From the NCBI GenBank assembly GCA_016858145.1, contig JAEHOE010000025.1, positions 1 to 64,000 of the forward strand: 64,000 nt of DNA, written 5' to 3'. The stretch comes from Edaphochlamys debaryana. Lineage: Eukaryota; Chlorophyta; Chlorophyceae; Chlamydomonadales. How positions within the stretch are numbered: the stretch's first letter is position 1; every line of letters starts with the position of its first letter. Of the stretch, positions 51,201-61,505 are shown in pieces. A model generated the notes under the pieces. The model saw nothing but the letters and a program-made list of their open reading frames with translations, did no database searches and had not been told where the DNA came from. Position numbers and translations under genes: made by a program.

Positions 51201-51760
51201 TGGGCTGGAGCGACGTGCGCCAGGTGGGGTGGGTGGGGGGGAACGTGTTTGGATGCTCGGGTTGATGCGCAATAAACAGAGAAACGTGTGTGTGGAGGCG
51301 GTGGATGATGGGCTTCGGGGGGTAAGCGGACGTGCAATGCGGGGGGGGTCCGGGGTGGGGTGCAGGGTTTAAGTTTGGTGGCATGAGCTCAGGGGGAAGT
51401 GGGTAGGGGGCGGCAGGGCGGGAGAGGTCCCTAGACAGGTAGACGGATAGCTCCCCAGCTGCTGCCCAGGACCGATCAATATATGCCCGAGCGCACAGCG
51501 CGCTCGCCGGTCCGGCCCGTTCTCCAAGCTCGCAGACCAGCCCGCGATACAACCCCTGACTTCTGCCTCTGTTGCCCGCCGCCCCGATACTTGCCTTGCG
51601 TCTCGCACCCCAGATCTACAAGGGCTGCCACCCGGAGGCGACCCACTGCAAGGTGTTGGACGAGCAGCCCCCGCCCGGCGCTGACTCTGGGGAGGGCACG
51701 GAGGCGGGGCTGGCGCGAGTGAAGAAGGCCCAGGCGGGGGCCACGGCGCAGCAGGCCTGA
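48271..51760 (+). CDS. Neuferricin-like membrane-anchored cytochrome b5-fold (MAPR) protein
   Basis: Nine exons: 48271-48352, 48426-48601, 48944-49058, 49276-49332, 49846-49937, 50320-50394, 50731-50830, 51102-51223, 51614-51760; 321 residues. A hydrophobic helix at 62-79 (P-L-M-L-V-T-L-C-I-A-L) anchors the N-terminus. The cytochrome b5-like/MAPR domain follows (about 88-180), with Y-Y-L-A-I-M-G-E-V-F-D-V-T, K-K-H-Y and F-F-V-G-R-D-A-S-R-A-F. Its C-terminal half continues like animal neuferricin (CYB5D2): W-R-D-F-Y-R-K, Y-P-F-K-G-R-L-D-G-P-F-Y, W-P-S-C-N and several Cys. MAPR proteins bind haem through Tyr rather than paired His and are linked to sterol and P450 metabolism in animals; the algal role is not known. 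A TGTAA at 52123-52127 fits the 3' end. Confidence 0.88.
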
Positions 51761-51810
51761 GGGGAGCAGGCCTGAGGGCAGCAGGCCTGAGGGCAGCAGG
51801 CCTGAGGGGA
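51751..51810 (+). repeat. Four 15-bp tandem repeats over the stop codon
   Basis: Unit G-C-A-G-G-C-C-T-G-A-G-G-G-G-A (or G-G-C-A). The first copy holds the last codons and the stop of the neuferricin-like gene. Because the unit is a multiple of three, every copy repeats the in-frame TGA. Confidence 0.92.
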
Positions 51811-52592
51811 GCGGCTGAGAAACGGAGGAGCTAGGCGGGGCTTGGGCTGCATTGTTGGGGAGCGGCAGGTCGAGAGCACTGTGAGCGTGTGGCTTGGGGG
51901 CGAGAGTTGCGGGAGGGGCCGAGAGCGCCGTGATCCGGGCTTGAGGAGAGGTGGCTGGCGCTCAGCTCAGGCGTGGAGCTTGGGCTGCCGACGTGCTCCG
52001 GGCAGAGAGTGCTTGTCCAACGCAGCGTGGGAGGCCGCTCAGGCTTTGATTGGGGTGTTGTCCTCCTTCCTGCAGTGCGGGGAGCGGTCGGTGCGGTGTG
52101 GCCGTACGGTACGACGGTCAACTGTAACATGGCGGTTTCCGGTGCGGTATGGGAGGAAGGCCTCCTGCGTAGCGTCCTTGCGTACTAGCTTCGCGACGGG
52201 AAGACCTGAGGGCAGAAGGCTCTGTTTGGTCGCCGCCGACACGAGACTGCCATCCGCGGTGACCTGCACTACAAGGCTATCCTCTCTTTCACACGTTTAG
52301 TAGACATACGCCAGGCCGCTAGGACATCGGCACTGGTCTCGGGGTGGTGCTTCGGCGCGTGCACATCCTGCGCTGCGCGGAGGACGCGAGGCGTTGAGCC
52401 CGGTGAGCTGCTGGTACCTCAAGTGGTTCGCTGGAATGACAGTGTACGTGCCTACACCAGTGGACGCTTTCGTCAAGGGGTGACCGCACGCAAGTAATCG
52501 GCACGCGACCGACGCATAAGGAACGCACGCGTGCCGGCCTCTTCTCCATATAAGCTTGGCCTCTCATCATTTGCTGCAGAACTGTCGCGACG
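51811..52592. other. 3' UTR and intergenic
   Basis: This contains the presumed 3' UTR of the neuferricin-like gene and the upstream region of the next gene. Nothing else is recognised. Confidence 0.5.
52123..52127 (+). terminator. TGTAA polyadenylation signal
   Basis: The chlorophyte polyadenylation pentamer lies 363 nt after the stop of the neuferricin-like gene, a usual 3' UTR length for such algae. Confidence 0.55.
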
Positions 52593-55500
52593 ATGGCGCT
52601 GTCTTCGCAAGCTGCCGGGTCTGGCCCAGCACCATCAGCGCACCCGGCGTGGCACGTCCACGCTCGACCCTCGCCCCGGGCGTCCCTGGCCTGGCGGTCT
52701 TGGGCGACACAACGCCCTAGGCTCCCAAACACAGCTTCTGCTCAGCTGCCTCTCTTTTGGCCGCTGAGGGCCTCTTCAGCGGCCTCGCCATGTTCATCCC
52801 CCACCCATGCTCCCGCGACATCCGGGAGCCGCCCCCAGCCCACAGAACCGGGCGGTGGCTCCCCACCCAGCCCCACCCCCCCTCCGGCATCCACGAGCGC
52901 TCCGTCCATGTCCTGCCGGGCAGCTGCCCAAGCTGTCACCGCCCCAGCCGCAAACGCCGGCCCGGTGCCAAGCACCCGGAGCTCACGGCCCCCCCGAGGA
53001 ATTGTCGGTGTGGACCGCAGCCCCCCCAACACAGCCTCCTGCTCCTCCTGCTCCAGCTCCACCAGCGACAGAAGTTCTGGATCCAGCACTTCCGGATCTG
53101 GATCCAGCACCGGCGGGGGCTACGCCCTGGGCGCGGACGAGGCGCGGTGGCTGCGGCAGACCCTGGACGATCTCACGCGGTCCGCGGCCGAGCAGGCGGT
53201 GGCCAAGCGCGCAAAGGCCGCGGACGCCCTGGAGGCCGCGGCCTGCGCCGCCGTCGCGGCGGCGGCCGTGCTGGATACGGAGCGCTCCGCCGCCGCCGCC
53301 GCGGCGGCGGCGGAAAGCGGGAGGGACGCGCCGTGGCTGCGCGGCCAGCGGGGGAGCAGCGGGCGTGGGAGCGGCAGTGGGGCTGGGGTTGGGGGTGCCA
53401 GGCCGGGCCCGCCTGCGCCCGCGTGGGCGGCGGTGTGTGAGGTGCTGCGGTGGGCGGTGCCGGCGCGGGCCAAGAGGGAGCACAGCGACGACGTGCGGGT
53501 GGGGCCGGGGCAGGGCGGGGCCCGGGTGGGGCCGGGCGGGGCCCAAGGGCTTGGGTTCACACAAGACTCTGCCGAGGGCTGAAGCCTGCCCACGGCCGGG
53601 AGGATGGGCATGGGTATAGGGTGAGAGGTGGCTAGTGCTTAGGCCTCGGCAGCGCAGGGTGGTGTGGGCATGGCAGGGAACGGGCTGTCCAGGAGGTAGG
53701 GAACTGGTGCCCCTGCCCAGGGCGTCATTCCGCTGTCCCCTGACGCCCTCCGCCCCTCGCAAACCCCCCACCCCCCACCCCTCTCAGGACTGGCACACGG
53801 ATCTGAGGGCAGAGGTAAGCGCGGGCGCAGCTCCTAGGGGGCTGAGGGGCCGAACGCCCAGACACAGGGACCTAGGCGGGGTCGGGTCGCACAACGGTCC
53901 GAACTGGGGCCCTCGGCTCCTCTCGTTCTGATGGCTGGCTCATCTCACGTCTGCAGTCCCTTACAACGCGCCCACGTCCCGTCCTGCCAGCAACCCCTTT
54001 CCCTACCCATTTCCATCACCCCACCCTTACCCCCACCCAAGGACTGGCGGCGCCTGCCCGACTCCGAGCGCTCCTTCCTGGCCTCCCTGGACCCCGCCGC
54101 GGCCGCATCCAGGGCCCTGGCCCTCAGCGAGCTGCTGCCCGGGCGGCCGCTGGCGGGGCTGCTGCTGGAGCGGCCCGCGCTGCTGCTGGGGGCGGAGCCG
54201 GGGGAGGTGCTGCAGAGGTGGGGGGGAAGGGGCGCAGGGGAAGAGGGGGTGGGAGGGGAAGGGGAGGGAGGTGTGATACGGGGTCGGGGCAAGGGTGGGG
54301 CACAGGGCAGCACGGTGGTCCCAAACCGTTGGCAAGGTAGGCATTGCTCTCTTGCCGCGCCCCGCGCCCTCGCCCTCCCCCGCTTCTTCCCCTGCTCCCC
54401 TGCATCTCCCGACGACGCGACCCCGCTCAGCAGCAACCCACCCCACCCCCACCACCCCACCCTCCCCACCCCCAGGCTCATCGCCTCCTCCGCGCTGCTA
54501 GCGCTGTCCCCCGCTGAGGCGCTGGAGCTGGGCGCGGGCTGCGGGGAGGTGCTGCTGGGGCCGGGGGGGGCGCGGGCGCGGCTGGCGGCGCTGGTGGGGC
54601 AGCTGGAGGCGGCCTTTGCGCGGGAGCTGCCGGCAGCCAGCAGGTGGGGGTGTGGAGGGGCTGGGGCGGGGCGGGACCGGGCTGTGAGGAAGTGGAGGCT
54701 CATGTACGGTATCAGGGGAATGTGCACGGGTGTCGCCGACACAGGGAACGGGAACTTCAAGCCGTGTTGTGTTCGGGCACCTGCTCCTTCATGAACCCCC
54801 CCCCCCCCCCACACACACACACCATTCCCCCGCGGCCTGTCTGCTCACCACTGCACAAGTACTTATCACGCGCTGACCCTACGCATCCTAAACACACCCC
54901 ATTCGCTGCTACCTCCACGTGCCCCCCAGGCCCGCCGAGCTGGCCCGCGCCGTGGTGGGGTCCAACCTGGAGGGCTGGCTGGACGCCTGGCAGCGCCTGG
55001 CGCCCCCGCCCGACCTGGCCTGGCGCCTGGCGCTGGTGCGGGAGCTGGGGGCGCAGCACCCCCACGTGGCGGCACTGGCGCGAGGCGGCTTCGAGCCCAA
55101 GGAGGTGCGGGGCGGTTGTGCGAAGGGGGTGGGGGTGGGGGGCTGGCGTCGTGGCGGTGGTGTCATGTGGGGTGGTGGCGGGGTGTTGGAGATGCATAGC
55201 GCAGGGCGGACGGGGAGTCCCGGAAGTCCCTGCGTCTGGACTGCAGGGGGTGCCTAGTTACCTTGGCAGCTCCCCACGACCCTCACCCACCCCCCCCGCT
55301 CTGTCGCCCCAGGCTGCCGGCATGATGGGCGCCTGGCTGCTGGGCCCCCTGGACTCCCTGCTGGCCATGAAGTACAGGTACGGCACGTGCGGTGCGTGCG
55401 GTGATGTCACGTGATGTGCCGTGTATGCCGTATTGCTGCGCTGAGCGAGGGCCCCAGTCTAGCAGTGGCGATGCGTCCGAGACTCCGAATGGGGTGATGC

Positions 55501-55827
55501 CATGGGTGTGCGTGCTACCGTTCGTAGCCTCGGCCCATGGCACCCAAGCAGCCCCCGACTCTGTCTGCGCCGCATCCTGATTGAGTGTGCTGCCGCAACG
55601 CCTCAGCGAGCGAGGCCACGGACTCACGCCTGGCCGGCGTTGGGTCTTGCTCACGCCCGCTCTAGGCCCCTCGATCTAAACGGTCCATCACTTGTCATCC
55701 CCCGTGCAGCTGCCTCGCCAACCAGCTCCCCGCGCTGTACGACTACAGCTCGTACAGCCTCTCCGACTGGATCCGGGACGAGCGCGCCAGGCGGAAGCTG
55801 GTGGAAGCTGCCGGGGAGGGCGCTTGA
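52593..55827 (+). CDS. Unrecognised helical protein, possibly organelle-targeted
   Basis: Exons inferred from splice phases: 52593-53498, 53788-53814 (27 nt), 54042-54217, 54476-54643, 54930-55104, 55313-55377, 55710-55827; 544 residues. The first ~180 residues are Ser/Pro/Ala-rich with few acids and may include a transit peptide. An Ala-rich coiled-coil-like stretch follows. Residues about 310-520 are Leu/Ala-rich helices with repeated patterns such as L-L-L-E-R-P-A-L-L-L and L-A-L-S-P-A-E-A. These recall mTERF or other helical-repeat proteins, but too weakly for a call. The C-terminus is charged (W-I-R-D-E-R-A-R-R-K). The end of exon 1 is a choice between close donors. I do not recognise the family. 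Confidence 0.6.
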
Positions 55828-56534
55828 CGTGGCCACGACCTGGCGGAGCAGGCACAGCCGTGGCGAGCGCGTGAAGGGCCGGAGGGGCAAGGCTTGATGG
55901 GCCATCCGGTTTCGCGTGGGCCGCGTCAGCTACTGAGCCACAGCGACCATGAGTAGAGCACCAGGAGCGTGTGATTGCAAGCGAGGGTTACCGCATGGAG
56001 GCCGGGGTGCCCACGCTCGTGTGGAAGAGCGAGGAGGTGAATGGGGCAGGCCATAGCAGGACCCGCTTCGTCTGTGATTCTTTCTAGGGCATAGCGCGGG
56101 GGTGCCAGACGCATGATCTGGAGGGCGTCAAAGCTCTGGATGTCTGGATGCAGGTGATGGATGGCAGGTGCAGCCTGCCATCCCTGCACCGTGCAGGGCG
56201 TTTGCAGGTAGCAGCAAGGGCGGAGGGCACCGAGGGCCTCGTACACGTACTCGGACCAGGGGACCGAGCGGACCAGGGGAGAGGAGGGGACGGTCGGCAC
56301 TCGGCAGTGTCAAGGGCCAGATTCGGTGTCGATGGGCTACTGGAGGACATGTGGAGGTTGCGATGAACTTGTGCGGAATGGGTGTATGGTACGGCAATGG
56401 ATCCCGCGGTGCAGCTGTCGCTAACAGAAGTTGCAGTTGTCTATGTCTCACTATGTCTCACTGTGCACAGCATCGACAACAAAGACCAGTCTGAGGCATC
56501 CGGCTGCCACTTGCTGCCACACCGGCGCGCGAGC
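55828..56534. other. Intergenic
   Basis: The tail of the preceding gene and the upstream region of the F-box-like gene. The F-box frame is open upstream to 56382, so an earlier start is possible. No other feature is seen. Confidence 0.5.
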
Positions 56535-59405
56535 ATGCCGCCTCGCGCGAAACCAAAGCCGATTAAAGCCTCTGCGAGGCGCCTTCCCGAGCTGCCTGGT
56601 GAAATCTGGAGCCTGATCATCCAGAGAGTGGACCGGTGCAGTGAGCTCCGCGGAGTGCGCCTGGCCAGCAAGCAGCTCTGCACCATCGTCGATTCTCAGA
56701 CCACACAGCTACGCATCCGGCTCACGCCCGACAGCTCGCGCTTCTGGCGTGCTCGCGGGCTCCTCAAGTGGCCCAGTTGCACCTCGGTGACGCTGGTCTG
56801 GGACGCGCTCGAAGTCCGCCACGCAGATGTCGGGAAATACCTGTCGCAGCCCTTCGCAAGAATCACCCTTGAGAGCCGGCAGCACGTGAGCGCCCTGACC
56901 GTCGAGGCAAAGTTCTACGGGAGGGTGTACGAGGAGGGCGCCTGGTCCGACTATGCGGAGCGCTGGGAGGCAGCATCTGGCGACGAGCCTCCTTCCCCAC
57001 AGCCCGTCGAGACCTTTGATGAGGACACCATGCACCTGCCCGCCAAGCCCCTGGCGGCCCTGCTGCGCCTGCTGCCCGGCCTGCACACCGTGCGCCTGCC
57101 CCCCGGCACCCCCTTCCAACACCCCCATCTCGACACCTACATGGTCATGTCCGCACTCCAGACCCTGACCCACCTCCGGGACCTCACCCTCCCCTCCTTC
57201 GACCTCGCCCCGGACCTCACGAAGCTGAGCGGCCTGCAGCACCTCACCCACCTGGTGCTGCAGCCCCTCAAGGAGCACGACGTGGAGGACTACTCGTCCT
57301 TGGAGGGCATGGAGCCAGATGTACTGCAGGTCGAGGGAGTCGACGGCATCTGCTCACTCCAGCGCCTCAAACACCTGGAGGTGGGGACGCATGGGCAGGG
57401 GCGGTGACGTGTCACAACCATGCATATGCTTACAGAAAGAGTTGCTCTGCCTAGCGATGGCTGGAGTCTGGTCCTCATGCCGCAACAGCATGCCTAGCCA
57501 ATGGGCCCCCCCGCTCAGGATCCCGGTTCCCATCCTCCCACACCGCAGCTGTACTCGGCGGCGGTGGACCAGATCTTCGACACGGACGTACGGGAGTTCC
57601 TGGACGAGCTGCCCGCCTTGGAGCGCCTCGTGGTGGGCGGCCTCGCAACCGAGATGCTGGACGAGCTGGACGACGACGTGGAGGCTGACGAGGAGTTTGA
57701 CCGGTCAAACCTGGACGAGAACTACCAGCTGGCGCTCGACCTGTCCGGGGGGCACATCACGTCCATCGACCTCTCTTACCGAGGGCCACACCGACACCGC
57801 TCCACGACGGATGTCGTGTCGCTGGGCCTCGTCTCCTACCTGGCCAGGACCCTGCTGCTACCACACGTACGATCCGCCCCGGCCCCGCGGGTCAAAGCCC
57901 TCAGCCTGCGGTGCGAGGTGACGCTGGGGCTGACGGACGCCCAGGGGGCTTGGCTGGCCCCCCTGCGGGAGCTGGTGGAGCGGTGCGAGGCGGTGGCGGT
58001 GCAGGGGCTGGACGTGACGCCGCGGGAGGCCATGCGGCGCGTGACGGCGGCCGAGGTGGAGACGCTGCTGCGGTGGGTGCACGCACGTGGGGGAGGGTGA
58101 AGGGGGGAGGGTGAAGGGGGGAGGGTGAAGGGGGGAGGGTGAAGGGGGGAGGGTGAAGGGGGGAGGGTGAAGGGGGGAGGGTGAAGGGGGGAGGGTGAAG
58201 GGGGGAGGGTGAAGGGGGGAGGGTGAAGGGGGGAGGGTGAAGGGGGGAGGGTGAAGGGGGGAGGGTGAAGGGGGGAGGGTGAAGGGGGGAGGGTGAAGGG
58301 GGGAGGGTGAAGGGGGGAGGGTGAAGGGGGGAGGGTGAAGGGGGCAAGGTGAAGGGGGCTCCGCCTACCAACCGGTACCCCAGGAGACCTCGCAGCTTAC
58401 ACTTGATCGAGCATTACACGGTGCCCGCTGCTCTGGTAGCAAGCATCCTTTCCTTGCAGTCCAGTGCCTTGGCCCTCCCCTCTCGCCCGCTTGGCCGCAG
58501 GCTGTTCGGCAAGCCGCAGCGGCTGCGGCTGGGCAACATGACGGAGATGGACCGGGTCCGGCTGCGGCGCAGGCGGGAGCCGCCCTCCCTGGAGTGCGAG
58601 CCGGGCACGGGCTGCCCCGCGCGGCTGCCGGCCAGGCTGCATGGCGTGCAGAGCCAGCTCGCAAAGGTGCGGCCCGGACAAGGGTGGCTGCCCGAAGGCA
58701 GGAAAAGGGCTGAGCCCCGTGGTCCCCCCCAGGGGGCTCAATGTTCGAGTGTGGCTCCGTGCAGCCCTCAACCCTCTCCACCACCAGCCCGCACCACGGC
58801 ACGCGGGCTCGCACACGGCCATTAATCCGTTGGAACCCCGCACTACACGAGGTGGTGCGCTCGTCAGGCGTCTACTCGCCTCGGCCTGGACATGGCCGGC
58901 CGGACCCACCCGCAGCTACGGCTACGGGAACCTCCGCCCTCCTCATCCTGCAACACCGCCCCGTCCGCCTCCGCCTCCACCCGCAGCTGCTGCCCCGCCC
59001 GCGCCCCCGGCAGCGCGCACGAGAGCGCGGGCTGGGCGTAGAGCACAAGTCCATGCGTGACGCAGGCCGGAAAACATACGCCTCTCACCTCCCCCGTCAC
59101 CCTCAGGCTTGGGCGTGCTCCAGTTCCAGGCGCTCCAGGAATCGCCGCGATGAGCTGGTCATCACACTCAACCCCGCCACCTGCTCCTCCCCACCCCCCG
59201 TGCGGCCCCGCAGGCGGTCCAGGCGGTGTGGGACGACCGGGCGGGCGGCAGCGAGCTGCAGCGGCTGCGGGGCATGATGCAGGCGGCGGGGCTGGGCGGC
59301 GGACCGGGTGCCGACCGGGCCTGGGAGTACCGGCGGGTGACGTGTCGCTGGCAGTGCATGAACATCCGCGACGAGGACTCGGACGACGACTCTGACCTGG
59401 ACTGA
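56535..59405 (+). CDS. F-box-like protein with leucine-rich segments
   Basis: Exons: 56535-57380, 57549-58072, 58501-58666, 59214-59405; 575 residues. The start is the ATG just before the F-box; an in-frame ATG at 56382 is the alternative. Residues 17-53 (L-P-E-L-P-G-E-I-W-S-L-I-I, then L-R-G-V-R-L-A-S-K-Q-L) fit an F-box, which docks on SKP1 of an SCF ubiquitin ligase. Leu-rich repeats follow, such as L-T-H-L-R-D-L-T-L-P-S-F and L-Q-H-L-T-H-L-V-L, as expected for a substrate-binding part, interrupted by acidic runs. The C-terminus is Asp-rich. Intron 2 holds a large minisatellite. The last junction (58666/59214) is phase 0 and reads smoothly, but its 547-bp intron could hide a small exon. 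Confidence 0.7.
58090..58358 (+). repeat. 14-bp G-rich minisatellite, about 19 copies
   Basis: The unit is A-G-G-G-T-G-A-A-G-G-G-G-G-G, almost perfectly repeated, ending in two variant copies. It starts within 20 bp of the exon 2 donor of the F-box-like gene. The long Pro-rich frame on the opposite strand is only this repeat. Confidence 0.96.
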
Positions 59406-61505
59406 CGAGTGTAAAGGGCTAGCTGCTCGTGTGAGCCGGGGAAGCGTAGGCGCGGCGGAAAGCCGGCCGGTGTAGACGTGCGGACCCCGAAGCCCGTAGA
59501 CCTGGACTGACGAGGATGCGGCTAACCCTTGACGCTTGATCACACACAGCGAGGCTGTGAAATGTGACCCGCCAGCAGCCTGCCGACACGGCGGCCAGGG
59601 CCACTAGGGGGGCCTAGGCGCGGGTGGCTTGGTACTGAGGTATGGGATCGAGGTGTGGGCATCACGGCCCCGAACAGCTGTGTGACCAGACGTGACAATC
59701 GAACGGCTGTAGGTGGGGAGGATGGCCTCTTGGCCGTGTCGTGCTGTGGAGCGTGAAGGGCATATACATACACCAGTACATTGCTGCATGGCTATCGGAG
59801 GCCATCCAAGACCTGTGCGTGCCGTGGGGCTGACCCGGGGTCGTGAGCTCGAGCTGTGGGTGTGTCCTGACTGTGCGTGCCGTGGGGTTGAGCAACGCCA
59901 AGGTGGGCTGTACCGGTCTTTGATTTGTTGTCTAGGAATGCGATTGCACCAGCGCGCTCGCAGGTTGCTGAATGACGGAGTGCCACTGCGGGCCTCTACG
60001 GTCTTGTTGTTAGTCAGCCTGCTGTTCGTCTCTGGGCCCCTGAACTAAGACTGAATTGGCACTCGGGGTCTGTTGTTGTGTCCTAGCTGGCCGTTGCACT
60101 GCACATGTTGTTGGGGGGGCGATGGCCAGGCGCTCCGATGTGAAGGGACAACAGTGCTAGGAGGGCAGCCCTCTGCCCCTGCCTGGACTAGGAGGGCTTC
60201 GGCCATAACCTGGGCCATGACCTGCCCGCGCTCTGTTGAGAAGCAGGTTAAGCTGAACAGGGCAATTCGGAGGGTGGTCCCCGTCCTGATCCTTGGCATG
60301 TCAACCACGGGGCATTTGGCCACGCCTGACTCAACACTCAAGCGAACGTGTTGCATGGGCAGGCGCTCGAGCCAGTCAAGGCCCGTGGGAGCGCCGCGTG
60401 GCAGCACACCCTAGCCAGTCCTCTTCACATCACCGGGGGCACCCACCTAGCCAGCTGCAGGCCGGTCAGAAGACCGCCGAGATCAGATCTCACGTACAAT
60501 CCACAGTCGTGCACCGCACCCATCGACCCATGCCTCAAACTCAGCCTCCCATGCCACAGGCGGCATACATGCCGTACAACCTGCCATACAAAAGAGATGG
60601 TACAACAAGGGTGGTTGCCTCCCAAGGCAGGATCAGGGCCCAGCCCCCCACCTACCACACCCTGAAACGCAGAGCTAAGCACCTCTCACGCTCACAGTGG
60701 CATGCGCGGCGTGCGGCGGAGCAAAACGCGTGCAGCAGGCAACGCAAATGGCGTGGCCTTGGGATCGTCGCCACACACAAGCCGCCGATAGCCCCGACAC
60801 CTCAACACACCGACAAAAGGTCGGCAGCCCCGCGCAACGGAGGCTGTTATAGCCGTCCAGAAGCCAGACGTAGCCTTTCACAAACCGGCCCGAACGACTC
60901 AAGACGTAATAGCATTGGGATGAACAAGGTCAGCCCCCCGCCATCTGCACCCACCGGCGCGCAACAATGTTTATTGCTTTGTTGCGGCGGCCGCAACAGT
61001 CCCGCCAACAGCTCCCCCGGTCCAGCCGTACCGTCGTGCAGATACGGCCCCTTCGGTTTCCAAACCAGGACACGTGTTCAATTGTGCGCGGTGTTCCCCC
61101 GCCCACATCGCACCCGGGCAGTTCCCCTCAGTGAGCAAGAGTCCACGACAAGACCTCATCCCCGGGATACACAACCCCGCGCAACGCGCCCCCGTACATC
61201 TCCCCTGGCCCCGTGGCTTCTAGCTTGATAGCCCTAAACCGTAACCGTAAGCTCGAATCCACAACGCTGGTCGCTCGTGAGCCGCAGCTGCCCGTGCGAC
61301 CCGGCCCCTAAAGTGACACTGGCCCGCGCTGCGGCCTTCACAACCCTACCCGGCCTGACCCTCGGCCCTAAAGAGTCGATCTCGCCTCGCGACCTCCACG
61401 CGGCATGGCAAGTAGATTCAGCACCAAGATCTCACCAAACCCTGACAGGCCTTCACCTCAGTCCCCCAACACGGGGAATGGGCGGCTCCGCACCGAGGGC
61501 CGGCT
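59406..61505. other. Intergenic, no gene recognised
   Basis: Tail-to-tail space between the F-box-like gene and the RUS-like gene. TGTAA occurs at 59410-59414, very close to the stop. Open frames here (e.g. 60293-61228) show no domain and odd composition. Confidence 0.5.

Noticed and set aside
58090..58358. Possible CRISPR-like array
   Set aside because: Units are contiguous with no unique spacers, and the genome is eukaryotic.
57901..58371. Minus-strand Pro-rich repeat protein
   Set aside because: It is the reverse reading of the 14-bp minisatellite and the exon beside it.
58741..59213. Extra exon of the F-box-like gene inside its last intron
   Set aside because: Several open stretches exist, but none has consistent phases, and the direct junction 58666/59214 reads smoothly.
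60293..61228. Plus-strand 311-codon frame
   Set aside because: Composition resembles random GC-rich sequence, and no domain or splice partners are seen.
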